This document shows positions 15,865-24,213 of a DNA stretch of 64,000 nt, piece after piece. A program made the position numbers and the translations under genes. This DNA is from Streptomyces sp. JJ38 (GTDB taxonomy: Bacteria; Actinomycetota; Actinomycetes; Streptomycetales; Streptomycetaceae), in contig NZ_JABLSI010000013.1 of the NCBI RefSeq assembly GCF_019303475.1, positions 62,001 through 126,000 on the forward strand, in the 5' to 3' direction. How positions within the stretch are numbered: the stretch's first letter is position 1; each line of letters opens with the position of its first letter. The notes below the pieces were generated by a model, which was not told where the DNA came from, searched no databases, and saw nothing but the letters and a program-made list of their open reading frames with translations.

Positions 15865-17906
15865 GCGCCCTCGACGCACTCGTGCGCGGTGCGGTCGCGC
15901 GCATTTCCGCGCCCGGCGAGGGGTATGACGCGCCCAGCGACACCTTCTGGGGGAGCGGCTTCTTCGTCGCGCCCACGTACTTGCTGACCTGCGCGCATGT
16001 TCTGGATCAAGGAGGTGGCGAGGTGTGGACCAGGCCGGAGGCCGTCGGCGTGACGTGGGCCGGCGGCCGGGCCGTCGGCACCGTGCGCCTCGCGCTGCCG
16101 GTGCCGGAGCCGGGCGGCGGCCGTACGTTACGCGGCTGGCCCGCGCCCGACCTCGCCCTCGTGGAGGTGCCGGAGGCCACCGACGTCGAGTGCGTGTGGC
16201 TCAGCGACCGGGCGGCCTTCGAGGGCAGCCGGGTCGCCCTGCACGGCTGGTCGCTGGCCACCGGCACCCGGGCCTACCGCCCGGTGGCCGGAGAGGTCAG
16301 CGGGCTGGACGGGCCGCTGCTCCTGCTGCGCGGGGAACGGCCGGTGGCGGGCACCTCCGGCGGCCCGGTGGTGGACACGGTGCGCGGCGAGGTCATCGGC
16401 ATCTCCAAGGCCCGGGACGAGAGCGATCCGACGGCGGGTGTGGCGGTACCCGTCACCGCCCTGCACGCCCTGCTCGACCTGCCGGACGGCGGGCTGCTGG
16501 CGGACGTGCTCGCCGCGCACGACCGCTACCACCTGGGCCGGTTCCGGGCGAACGCCCCCGACCCCTCGTGGACGGACGCGCAGTACGAGCTGTGCGGCGA
16601 GCGGCCGCGGCACTTCACCCCGGGGCTGCGCACGCACCTGCTCGGCTGTCTGGCCGCGCTGACCCCGCCCGACACCTCCGGTGAGGTGACCTCGCTGGTG
16701 GACGCGGTACGCGTGCGCACGCTCCAGGGCCGCTACCGGCAGGGCGTGGACGAGCCGACGCCCCGCACCTGGCGGGAGGGCGTCGGACTCCTCTACGGCC
16801 GGGAAGAGCGGCCCGAGCTGATGGGCATGGTGCGGTACGCGGCGGAGGTCGCGAGCCTCGTGCGCGCCCGCGGCCACACCCGGGACGCGGGCCCCCTCGC
16901 GGAGTTGAGCGCGTGGGTGCGGGCCACCGCCGAGCCGCTCATCGACATCCGCCAGGAGGTCCAGGAGATCCTGGACGGCGCCGACCCGGGCACCCCCAAA
17001 CACCGCTCCCGGCCGCGGGCCGCCGTCCGGGTGGTCATCCATCCGCGCAGCTACGGCGACCGCTACCCGTGGGAGGTCAAGCTCGTCTTCGACCCCCTGG
17101 GCGCCGACGATCCGAGCGGCGTCACCGGTTTCGACGGTGACGACACCGGGCACCGCCGCGGCGAGCTGCGGGAGGCGCTGCGGGGGGCGCTGGCCGCCGC
17201 GCTGAACCAGTGCGACGTGGGCGGCCAGTTGGCGGCCGTCGAGTTCGTGGTCCCGCGTGACCTGTTCGATCTCCCCTTCGACTCCTGGGAACTGGCCCCG
17301 CGCCGCACGCCCGAGGGGGCGACGAATCCGCACGGGCTGCCGCTCGGGCAGCGGCGGGTGGTCGCCGTCCGGGACCTGCTGCGCACGGTCGTCGAGCCCA
17401 CCCAGGAGTGGCGGCGGCGCTGGGCGGCCGCGCAGAGCGGGCCACTGGCGGCGGTCCCGCTGCGTTCGGGGGTCGAGGTGTGCGGGCACGACGGCGGGCC
17501 CCGCGGCGAGCGCTGGGGCGCCGTCTACGACCGGCTCTCCAGCGCCCCGCCGGGGAGCGTGCCGGTCTACTGCGGCGGTGTCGGTGACGGGGACGGCGCG
17601 GAGGCGATGGACGCGGCGCTGACCGCGGGCCACCCGGTGGTGATCTGGCGCTCGCAGGCCGGCGGGCACACGGATTGCGCCGAGTTCCACCGTCAGGCCG
17701 AGGACTTCGTGGCCGAGGTCCGTACCGCCGAGGGCCTGCACGGCCCGCTGCGCAGCCTGCGCATCCGCACCTGCGATCCCGACGGGAGCGACCCGGACAC
17801 CGCCTGGGGCCGCTCGATCGCCCTGCTCTACGACCCGCCGGAGCCGGACGCGGGTGCCGTCGGCTCCGTCCACGAGCCGTATCCGACCCCGGAGGAGCCC
17901 TGGTGA
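15861..17906 (+). CDS. Trypsin-like serine protease fused to VMAP-type effector platform
   Basis: The 681-aa protein begins with a trypsin-like domain (about 1-205). His46 is in LLTCAHVLD, Asp97 in PDLALVEV and Ser166 in AGTSGGPV, so the triad looks complete. A helical middle region (about 210-370) is followed by a C-terminal domain (about 375-681) with VRVVIHPRSYGDRYPWEV, FDLPFDSWEL and HPVVIWRSQ. That domain resembles the VMAP-C region of vWA-MoxR-associated proteins. No signal peptide is present, so the protease is cytoplasmic. In the published VMAP scheme a MoxR ATPase and a vWA protein license an effector carried by VMAP, and both genes follow here. Cleavage of host or invader proteins on triggering is inferred. 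Its target is unknown. Confidence 0.85.
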   Translation: MSALDALVRGAVARISAPGEGYDAPSDTFWGSGFFVAPTYLLTCAHVLDQGGGEVWTRPEAVGVTWAGGRAVGTVRLALPVPEPGGGRTLRGWPAPDLALVEVPEATDVECVWLSDRAAFEGSRVALHGWSLATGTRAYRPVAGEVSGLDGPLLLLRGERPVAGTSGGPVVDTVRGEVIGISKARDESDPTAGVAVPVTALHALLDLPDGGLLADVLAAHDRYHLGRFRANAPDPSWTDAQYELCGERPRHFTPGLRTHLLGCLAALTPPDTSGEVTSLVDAVRVRTLQGRYRQGVDEPTPRTWREGVGLLYGREERPELMGMVRYAAEVASLVRARGHTRDAGPLAELSAWVRATAEPLIDIRQEVQEILDGADPGTPKHRSRPRAAVRVVIHPRSYGDRYPWEVKLVFDPLGADDPSGVTGFDGDDTGHRRGELREALRGALAAALNQCDVGGQLAAVEFVVPRDLFDLPFDSWELAPRRTPEGATNPHGLPLGQRRVVAVRDLLRTVVEPTQEWRRRWAAAQSGPLAAVPLRSGVEVCGHDGGPRGERWGAVYDRLSSAPPGSVPVYCGGVGDGDGAEAMDAALTAGHPVVIWRSQAGGHTDCAEFHRQAEDFVAEVRTAEGLHGPLRSLRIRTCDPDGSDPDTAWGRSIALLYDPPEPDAGAVGSVHEPYPTPEEPW

Positions 17907-18015
17907 ACTCCTGGCCGAGAACGCGTCAAGTGCCGTGCTTCGGACGGCCGGAGGTCTCCGCAGGCCGGGCCGTGCGGAGTACCGTCGAGCAACGAGCCCG
18001 TGAGGAGGCCGTGTC

Positions 18016-19107
18016 GTGAACGACTGGCGCATCTACCGCGGAGCGGGGCTCCCGCACGACGGTATCCGGCGGCTGCCGCCCCCGCCGCCGTGGCGGGACT
18101 TCGCCGCCGCGGGCCCGGACGGGGACGCCGGGCCGGATCCCGAGGCGGGCCCGCTCACCGGAGGACCCGACCGTCCAGGAGAGGTGGAGGCGGCCGAGGC
18201 CGCCGTGGCCGAGGCGGACCCGAGCGCGGCGCGTCGGCTGGGCGTGCGCCGGCGCCTCGTGGAGAACCACCACCCGCGGCCGGAGGAGGTGGAGGCGGTC
18301 AACGCCGCCCTCTACCTGCGGCGGCCGCTGATCGTGACGGGCAACCCGGGCACGGGCAAATCGACCCTGGCCCACGCCGTGGCCTACGAGCTGGGCCTCG
18401 GCCGGGTGCTGCGCTGGCCGATCGTCAGCCGGACGACCCTGCAGGACGGGCTGTACCGCTATGACGCGATCGGCCGGCTCCAGGACGTCCAGCTGGAGCG
18501 CGCGGCGGGCGGCGGGGAGGCGACGACGCCCCGGCCGATCGGTTCCTATGTGCGGCTCGGCCCGCTGGGCACCGCTCTGCTGCCCGCCTCCCGCCCCCGG
18601 GTGCTACTCGTGGACGAACTGGACAAAAGCGACCTCGACCTCCCCAACGACCTGCTCAACGCTCTGGAGGAGGGCGAGTTCACGATCCCCGAGCTGGAGC
18701 GGGTGGCGGACCGCGAGCCGACGGCCCAGGTGCTGACGGACGACGGCCGCCGGGTGGAGGTGACGGGCGGGCGGGTCCGGTGCACGACGTTCCCGTTCAT
18801 CGTCCTCACCTCCAACGGCGAGCGGGACTTCCCGCCCGCCCTGCTGCGCCGGTGCATCCAGCTGGAGCTCGAACCGCCGGGGGAGGAACAGCTCGCCGCG
18901 ATGGTGGCGGCCCATCTGGGCGCGGACGCCGTCACGGCGGGGGAGGACCTCATCGCCCGCTTCCTCAGCCGCGACCCGGGCTCCGTCATCGCCGCCGACC
19001 AACTGCTCAACGCCCTCTACCTCACGCAGCACACCCCGCAGGCCGAGCGGGTGACCAGGGACCGACTCGCCGAGATCCTGATGCAGCCGCTCGACCGGCC
19101 GCGGTGA
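18016..19107 (+). CDS. MoxR-type AAA+ ATPase
   Basis: The 363-aa protein has a Pro-rich N-terminus (about 1-60), then an AAA+ module. Walker A is GNPGTGKST (109-117), Walker B VLLVDELDK (196-204) with the catalytic Glu201, and sensor-1 is in FIVLTSNGERDFPPALLRRC with the arginine finger. Its insert and the DLPNDLLNALEEGEF helix place it with MoxR-like proteins of vWA-MoxR systems. It would remodel or license the protease-VMAP protein using ATP. The GTG start is at 18016. Its stop lies 7 bases before the vWA gene, so they form one unit. Confidence 0.9.
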   Translation: MNDWRIYRGAGLPHDGIRRLPPPPPWRDFAAAGPDGDAGPDPEAGPLTGGPDRPGEVEAAEAAVAEADPSAARRLGVRRRLVENHHPRPEEVEAVNAALYLRRPLIVTGNPGTGKSTLAHAVAYELGLGRVLRWPIVSRTTLQDGLYRYDAIGRLQDVQLERAAGGGEATTPRPIGSYVRLGPLGTALLPASRPRVLLVDELDKSDLDLPNDLLNALEEGEFTIPELERVADREPTAQVLTDDGRRVEVTGGRVRCTTFPFIVLTSNGERDFPPALLRRCIQLELEPPGEEQLAAMVAAHLGADAVTAGEDLIARFLSRDPGSVIAADQLLNALYLTQHTPQAERVTRDRLAEILMQPLDRPR

Positions 19108-19114
19108 GGCCGCG

Positions 19115-22100
19115 ATGACGGAGGAGGGACGGCTGCGGCACGTCTTCACCCGGCTGCGGGCGGCCGGACTCGACCCGAGTGCCGAGGACGTCGCCGACGC
19201 CCTGTGGCTCGCCCGGGCCACGGCCCCGGAGTGGCCCGGCGGCGCGGAACCCCGCTCCGGGGGCGCTGACTCCGCCCCGGCCGGGCGCCCTGACGACGGG
19301 GACGCCCGGCCGGGCGCCGTCGGCGAACCGGCGCCGCCCCCGGCTTCGCCGTCCCGCACGCCCCGGCCGGGGCACGGGCCCTCTCCGCCCGTCTCGCTGT
19401 TCACGCCGGCACCCGAGGCGGAGGGAGTGGACGGTGAGGGGCAGGCGGCCTTCCCCGTCCGGGTACCGGTGGCCGCCGCGCTGCCCGGGCTCCTCGGCCT
19501 GCAGCGCGCCCTGCGCCCCCTGCGCGGCTACCGGCCCCGGACGGCCAGCGGCCGCTATGGTCTCGACGAGGAGGCCACCGCCGACCTCAGCGCGCGGGCC
19601 GGAGTCCTGCGGCCCGTGTTCCGCCCGGTCGAACGCTGGGGAACCGACATGCAGCTCCTGCTGGACACCTCACCCTCGATGGTGGTGTGGGAGCGGATGT
19701 TCGAGGAGTTACGGCAGGTCTGCGAGCAGATCGGCGTCTTCCGCGACGTGCAGGCGCACTACCTGCACCGCGCCGAGGACGGCAGCGCGGTGATCGGCAC
19801 CACGGCCGGCGGCGGGGGCGTGCCCCGGCTGCGGTCCTCCGGGCAGTTCCGCGATCCGACGGGGCGCCGGCTGACCCTCGTCGTGAGCGACTGCGTGGGG
19901 CCGCTGTGGCGCTCCGGCGCGGCTCAGCGCATGCTGCACGCGTGGGCCGAGGCCTCGCCCGTCGCCGTCGTCCAGCCGCTGCCGCCCCGGTTGTGGTCGC
20001 GTACCGCCCTCCCCGCCGTCCACGGCCGGCTGCTGCGCAGACCCGCGGGCGGTCCGCTGACCTTCCAACCCGACGGCTACGGCCCCGGCGCACGCCCGGC
20101 CCCGGGAGCGCGACCGGTTCCGGTACTGCTGCCCACGGTCGACGCGTTGGGCGCCTGGGCCCGGCTGCTGTCCGGGACGGGCGACGTCTCCGCGCGGGGC
20201 GCCGCCGCCTGGTTGCGCGCCGACCACCCGCCCGCGCCGGCGCCCGGCCCGCGCCGCCAGGCCGCCCGCAGCCCGGAGGAGGCACTGCGCGCGTTCACCG
20301 CCGCGGCCTCGCCCGGCGCACGCCGGCTGGCCACCCATCTCGCCGCGGCCCCGACCACGCTTCCGGTCATGCAGCTCGTCCAGCGGGCCCTGCTGCCGGA
20401 CACCGGCCCGATGGAGCTGGCCGAGGTGCTGCTCGGCGGCCTGCTGTGGCAGGTGCCGGGCCAGACCGAGGGCCCGGCCCACGGCATCGGCGCGGGGCCG
20501 CACTACCGCTTCGCCCACGGGGTGCGGGAGATGCTGCTGGAGTCGCTGGGCCAGGACGCGGCGGCCAACGTGCTGGGGCACTGCTCGCGGCTGGTGGCCC
20601 GGCACTTCGGCAAGGGCGCCCGTAACTTCCCGGCCCTCGCGGTCGCCCGGCTCACGGACGCCTCACCCGGTCCGCGAGCCGAGCCGACGCCGTCGGCCCC
20701 GGACGAGCGTGCGCGGGCCGAGGGGCGGGCGGCCCCGCTCCCGCCCGCCGAGGAGGAGGACGACGGCGGGGTCACCTCGCAGACCTCCCTGTTCGCCGAG
20801 GTGCCCGCCCGCGTCGTGCGCTGGTTCCAGCCCGCCCCCTCCAGCGAGGACGGGGCCGGGCCCCTGGGCAAGGCCGAGGCGCTGCTGCGCGAGTGGCGGC
20901 AGCAGCGCGACCCGGCCCTGCTCGCCCAGGCCAGGCACTACGCCGAGGACGCCCTGCTCGGGCAGGAGACGGATACGGGGGAGGACGCCGACGGCGTGCG
21001 GGCGCTGCTGGCCCTCGGCAGGGTGCTGCTGGCCCAGTCGGGCACCCCGGCCGTCCGGCGGGACGGGTCGGCCCGCCGCGAAGTGCTCAGCCGGGCCCAG
21101 ACGTATCTGACGGAGGCCCTGCGCCGGGCGGAGCCCGGGCACCCCTGGCGGGCTCAGGCGGCGTTGGAGCTGGCCGCCGTCCACTACGGCACCTGGCACG
21201 CGGCCGGTGAGGCCGAGCAGCTCGCCGCGGCGGAGCGGGTGCTGCGGGGGCTGGACGCGGCGTCCCTCCCGCCCGAGGAGCGGCGCACCCGGCATCTGCG
21301 GCTCGGCCGGGTGCTGCTGGCCCGTGCCGAGGCCGAGCCCGCGCCCCGGCTGCGGGCGGGGCTGGCGGCCGAGTCCGTGCGGGAACTGCGGGCGGCCTGC
21401 GAGCAGTCGGAGGCGGCGGACGTGCCGGACGACCTGCGGGTGGGAGCGCTGCTGGACTTCGCAGCGGCGCTACGGCTGCACGGCCGCACCGAGGAGGCCC
21501 TGGAGACCGTGCGCCGGGCGCAGGAGCTGACGGCACAGGCCCCGGCGCTGGGGGAGCGGGCCCAGCTCGTGCGCGCCCGCACGCTGGCCGACGCCGGGCG
21601 GGCCGAGGAGACCGACGCGGCCTACGCGCAGGCCGCCAACGCGGCCCCCCGCGACAGCATGCGCCGGTGCGAGATCCTCGCGGAGTGGGGCGCGCGGCTG
21701 CTCGACCGGGCCTCCGCCCCCGCCGCGAGCGACGCCACCGTGGCCCGGGCCGAGGGAGTGCTGCGGGAGGCGTTCGCCACCGTCCCCGGCCGCGCCCCGC
21801 TCTTCTCCCGGCTGCAACTCGCCCTGGCCCGGGCGCTGCTCGTACGCCACCGACGGGGTGGCTTCCCACCCGACCGCTACGAGGCCGTACACCTGCTCCA
21901 GGGCGCCGCGTGGCGCGGTGCCGACGCGGAGCTGCGCGCCGACGCCTGGCTGGAGCTGGGCCGGGTGCTGGCGGCCGAACTCCCGGGGGGCGGGGGCCGG
22001 GACGCGGGGGAGGCGGGAGCCGCCTTCCGGGCCGCACTCCGTGAGGCGCGCGCCGCGGCCCGGGGCGCCCCGTCCGTCGCGGTGGCCCGCGTCCTGCACG

Positions 22101-22264
22101 CCCAGGGCGCGTTGCTGGCCGCCGAGGGGCACGCGGATGCGGCCCGGGAGGCCTTCCAGGAGGCGTCGGCGGAGTGGCGGCGGCTGGTCGCGCACCTGGA
22201 GCCGGTGCCGTGGGACGAGGTGGACGAGACACGACGGCGCCTCGCGCCCCCGCCCGGCCGCTGA
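19115..22264 (+). CDS. SAV_2336-type vWA-like protein with TPR tail
   Basis: The 1049-aa protein has a short N-terminal helical domain (about 1-40), a Pro-rich linker, and a vWA-like domain. Its metal site DTSPS (184-188) fits the DxSxS MIDAS motif, and VVSDCVG lies further on. A winged-helix-like section follows (LPVMQLVQRALLPDTGPMEL, about 405-500). The C-terminal half (about 560-1040) is alpha-helical TPR-like repeats with conserved Leu/Ala/Gly spacing. This matches the SAV_2336 family, the vWA component of vWA-MoxR-VMAP systems. It likely acts as sensor or scaffold with the MoxR ATPase. Genes 18016 and 19115 are separated by 7 bp. Confidence 0.85.
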   Translation: MTEEGRLRHVFTRLRAAGLDPSAEDVADALWLARATAPEWPGGAEPRSGGADSAPAGRPDDGDARPGAVGEPAPPPASPSRTPRPGHGPSPPVSLFTPAPEAEGVDGEGQAAFPVRVPVAAALPGLLGLQRALRPLRGYRPRTASGRYGLDEEATADLSARAGVLRPVFRPVERWGTDMQLLLDTSPSMVVWERMFEELRQVCEQIGVFRDVQAHYLHRAEDGSAVIGTTAGGGGVPRLRSSGQFRDPTGRRLTLVVSDCVGPLWRSGAAQRMLHAWAEASPVAVVQPLPPRLWSRTALPAVHGRLLRRPAGGPLTFQPDGYGPGARPAPGARPVPVLLPTVDALGAWARLLSGTGDVSARGAAAWLRADHPPAPAPGPRRQAARSPEEALRAFTAAASPGARRLATHLAAAPTTLPVMQLVQRALLPDTGPMELAEVLLGGLLWQVPGQTEGPAHGIGAGPHYRFAHGVREMLLESLGQDAAANVLGHCSRLVARHFGKGARNFPALAVARLTDASPGPRAEPTPSAPDERARAEGRAAPLPPAEEEDDGGVTSQTSLFAEVPARVVRWFQPAPSSEDGAGPLGKAEALLREWRQQRDPALLAQARHYAEDALLGQETDTGEDADGVRALLALGRVLLAQSGTPAVRRDGSARREVLSRAQTYLTEALRRAEPGHPWRAQAALELAAVHYGTWHAAGEAEQLAAAERVLRGLDAASLPPEERRTRHLRLGRVLLARAEAEPAPRLRAGLAAESVRELRAACEQSEAADVPDDLRVGALLDFAAALRLHGRTEEALETVRRAQELTAQAPALGERAQLVRARTLADAGRAEETDAAYAQAANAAPRDSMRRCEILAEWGARLLDRASAPAASDATVARAEGVLREAFATVPGRAPLFSRLQLALARALLVRHRRGGFPPDRYEAVHLLQGAAWRGADAELRADAWLELGRVLAAELPGGGGRDAGEAGAAFRAALREARAAARGAPSVAVARVLHAQGALLAAEGHADAAREAFQEASAEWRRLVAHLEPVPWDEVDETRRRLAPPPGR

Positions 22265-22485
22265 GCCGGGGCCGCCCGGGCCGTGCACCGTCCCGCGTCG
22301 TGCGGCGGCGCCGCGCACCGTGCCGTGCCGGCCGCCCTGCGCGGCCGACGCGGACCTTCCGGGCGCAGAACGCCTGGCGACGGCCGAAGCACAGCGGGGC
22401 GGGTTTCCCCCGCCGGGCCTGCGGGAAGAACCGTCCAGCCGTTCGGGCGGCGTACGGCAGAAGTCGGCGGGGAGGAGAGCCCAGG

Positions 22486-22764
22486 GTGTCCACCGACGAG
22501 CAGACGGTGCCGCCGGGCCCCGGGGCCGACGTCTGTCCCCTCCCCGACCTCGGCGAAGTCCCGTTGGCCACGCTGGCCGATCACGCGGACCCCCGGCTGG
22601 CGGCGCGCGTCGAGGCGCTCCTGCGCCACCCGGAGGCCCTCGACGAGACCTGGGCCGGAACAACGGACTCGGAGCCGCTGCCCAGCCCGACCGGCGGTTT
22701 CCGGTCAAATCCGTTACCCGGCCCGCCGCGGGGGGACGACGCTCGCGGGGCACGTGAGACGTGA
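22486..22764 (+). CDS. FxSxx-like RiPP precursor peptide, 92 aa, non-canonical C-terminus
   Basis: The frame starts at GTG 22486 behind a good GGGGAGGAG. Residues 18-50 contain LPDLGEVPLATLADHADPRL, which matches the leader of FxSxx-COOH peptides (an LxDLxxVPLxxL helix, then DPxLxxxLRR). A conserved-looking FRSNP (Phe72, Ser74) fits FxSxx, but 16 more residues follow, where canonical precursors end. The stop overlaps the HExxH hydroxylase start by 4 bases, so the two are translationally coupled. In known systems a radical SAM enzyme links Phe in this motif; none is encoded in this window. The peptide may be a hydroxylase-only substrate or a drifting relic. It is small and GC-rich, but the coupling and the leader similarity support it. 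Confidence 0.72.
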   Translation: MSTDEQTVPPGPGADVCPLPDLGEVPLATLADHADPRLAARVEALLRHPEALDETWAGTTDSEPLPSPTGGFRSNPLPGPPRGDDARGARET

Positions 22765-24122
22765 CGGCGTACCCGGTCGGCACGGTGGACACCGTGGGCG
22801 GAACGCGTGTGCCCGCCGCCGCGCTCTCCCGCATGGCGGCCACCCGGCTCGTCCGCGGCGATCTCGCCCTGCTGCGCCGAGCCCAGGAGGACCGCGCCCT
22901 GGTCCTCCTCAAGGCCGTGCACACCCGGCTGAGGCGCTGTCCCGAGGCTGTCGGCGCCGAGGTCCACCGCGCCTTCGCGGCGCACTGGGCGCTCCTGGCC
23001 CGGGCCGAGGCCGGGCGGCCCGCCGCCGCCCGCTTCGCACTGGGCTACCCGGCCGTGGGGGCCCGGCTGGTGGCGGCGGTCCGGGCCGCCGAAGGTGCCG
23101 AGCTGGAGCGGGCGCTCGCCGCGTTCGGCGCCGCCGCGGTGGCCGTCGCCCTGCACACCGGCACCGCGTGCACGGCCGACCTGACCGCCCCCGAGGGCAC
23201 GCTGGCCCTGCCCGGGGTTGGGGTCCTGCGGACCTCCGCCCCGTGGGTCCGGGTGAGCGTGCGTGCGGGCGCGGCGTGGGTGCGGCCGTTGGGGTACCCC
23301 CGGGCCGGGGCGGCGGTGCTGCGGCTTCCCGGAGCCCGGGCCCGGGTCCGGTGGACGGGGGTGGGCCCGGGGTGGCGGCAGCCCGCCCGGCTGCCCGGCT
23401 CGGCGGCCCGGCTGGAGGACGTCGATCCCTTCCGCGTCCCGCCCGGCGGGGTGGGCCTGCCCGGGCTGGAGCCGAGGCCGGCCGCCGAGCGCAACGAGGC
23501 GGCGGCGTTTCCCTGGGCGGCGCGCTGGAGCCGTGCGCTGGCCCTGCTGCTGACGGCCGACCCCGCCCGGGCGGCCGAGACCAGGGCGCTGGTCCGGGCG
23601 GTCGTGCCGCTGGGCGCGGCGCCGTCGGGCGGCGGCCGGGGCCGGGTGAGCGCGACGACGCGGGCCGTGCCGGGCGCCCTGCTGACCACGTGGCCGGGTT
23701 CCCCCGTGGAGCTGGCCGCCGTCCTCGTCCACGAGACCCACCACACCAAACTGGACCTCGTGCACGAGCTGGCGCCCCTGCACGGGCCCGGTCCCGAGGA
23801 GCCGGAGGGCGTGGCGGACGGCGCGGCCCACCGGGTGGGGTGGCGGCCCGATCCGCGCCCGGTGCGCGGTGTGCTGCACGGCACGTACGCGCATCTGGCC
23901 CTCGCGGACCTGTGGGCCCGGCTGGCCTGTGGCGGGACGGCGCCCGAGCGGTTCCGGAGGGCGGCCGGGGAGCAGCACGAGCAGTGCTGGGAGCAGGTGC
24001 GCGAGGCGCTGCCGATCCTCCTCAATTCGCCTGAACTCACCTACGCTGGAAGACAGTTCGCGATAGGCATGAGTGAGTACCACCAGAGTCTGGGGAAACG
24101 GGTCCGACCGCGCCGCAGATGA
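22761..24122 (+). CDS. Alpha-ketoglutarate HExxH-type peptide beta-hydroxylase (putative)
   Basis: The 453-aa protein has the HExxH motif HETHH (His324, Glu325, His328) in a conserved setting VLVHETHHTKLDLVHEL. A downstream RGVLHGTYAHLALADLW (about 369-385) is a candidate region for the further metal ligand. The N-terminal half is an Ala/Leu-rich helical domain beginning MTAYPVGTVDTVGG, typical of the HEXXH motif family linked to FxSxx peptides. Once taken for metallopeptidases, family members are now regarded as alpha-ketoglutarate-dependent hydroxylases that modify RiPP side chains. Here it stands alone, not fused to a radical SAM enzyme. The 4-nt overlap with the precursor gene points to that peptide as substrate. 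Confidence 0.8.
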   Translation: MTAYPVGTVDTVGGTRVPAAALSRMAATRLVRGDLALLRRAQEDRALVLLKAVHTRLRRCPEAVGAEVHRAFAAHWALLARAEAGRPAAARFALGYPAVGARLVAAVRAAEGAELERALAAFGAAAVAVALHTGTACTADLTAPEGTLALPGVGVLRTSAPWVRVSVRAGAAWVRPLGYPRAGAAVLRLPGARARVRWTGVGPGWRQPARLPGSAARLEDVDPFRVPPGGVGLPGLEPRPAAERNEAAAFPWAARWSRALALLLTADPARAAETRALVRAVVPLGAAPSGGGRGRVSATTRAVPGALLTTWPGSPVELAAVLVHETHHTKLDLVHELAPLHGPGPEEPEGVADGAAHRVGWRPDPRPVRGVLHGTYAHLALADLWARLACGGTAPERFRRAAGEQHEQCWEQVREALPILLNSPELTYAGRQFAIGMSEYHQSLGKRVRPRRR

Positions 24123-24213
24123 CCGGAGAGCGACGCCGCGGTGACATAGAGTGCTGCTCTCTCGCGTCGGTCGGCGGGGCGACGCGGTTCTACGCAACGA
24201 GGGAGACGTGCGC

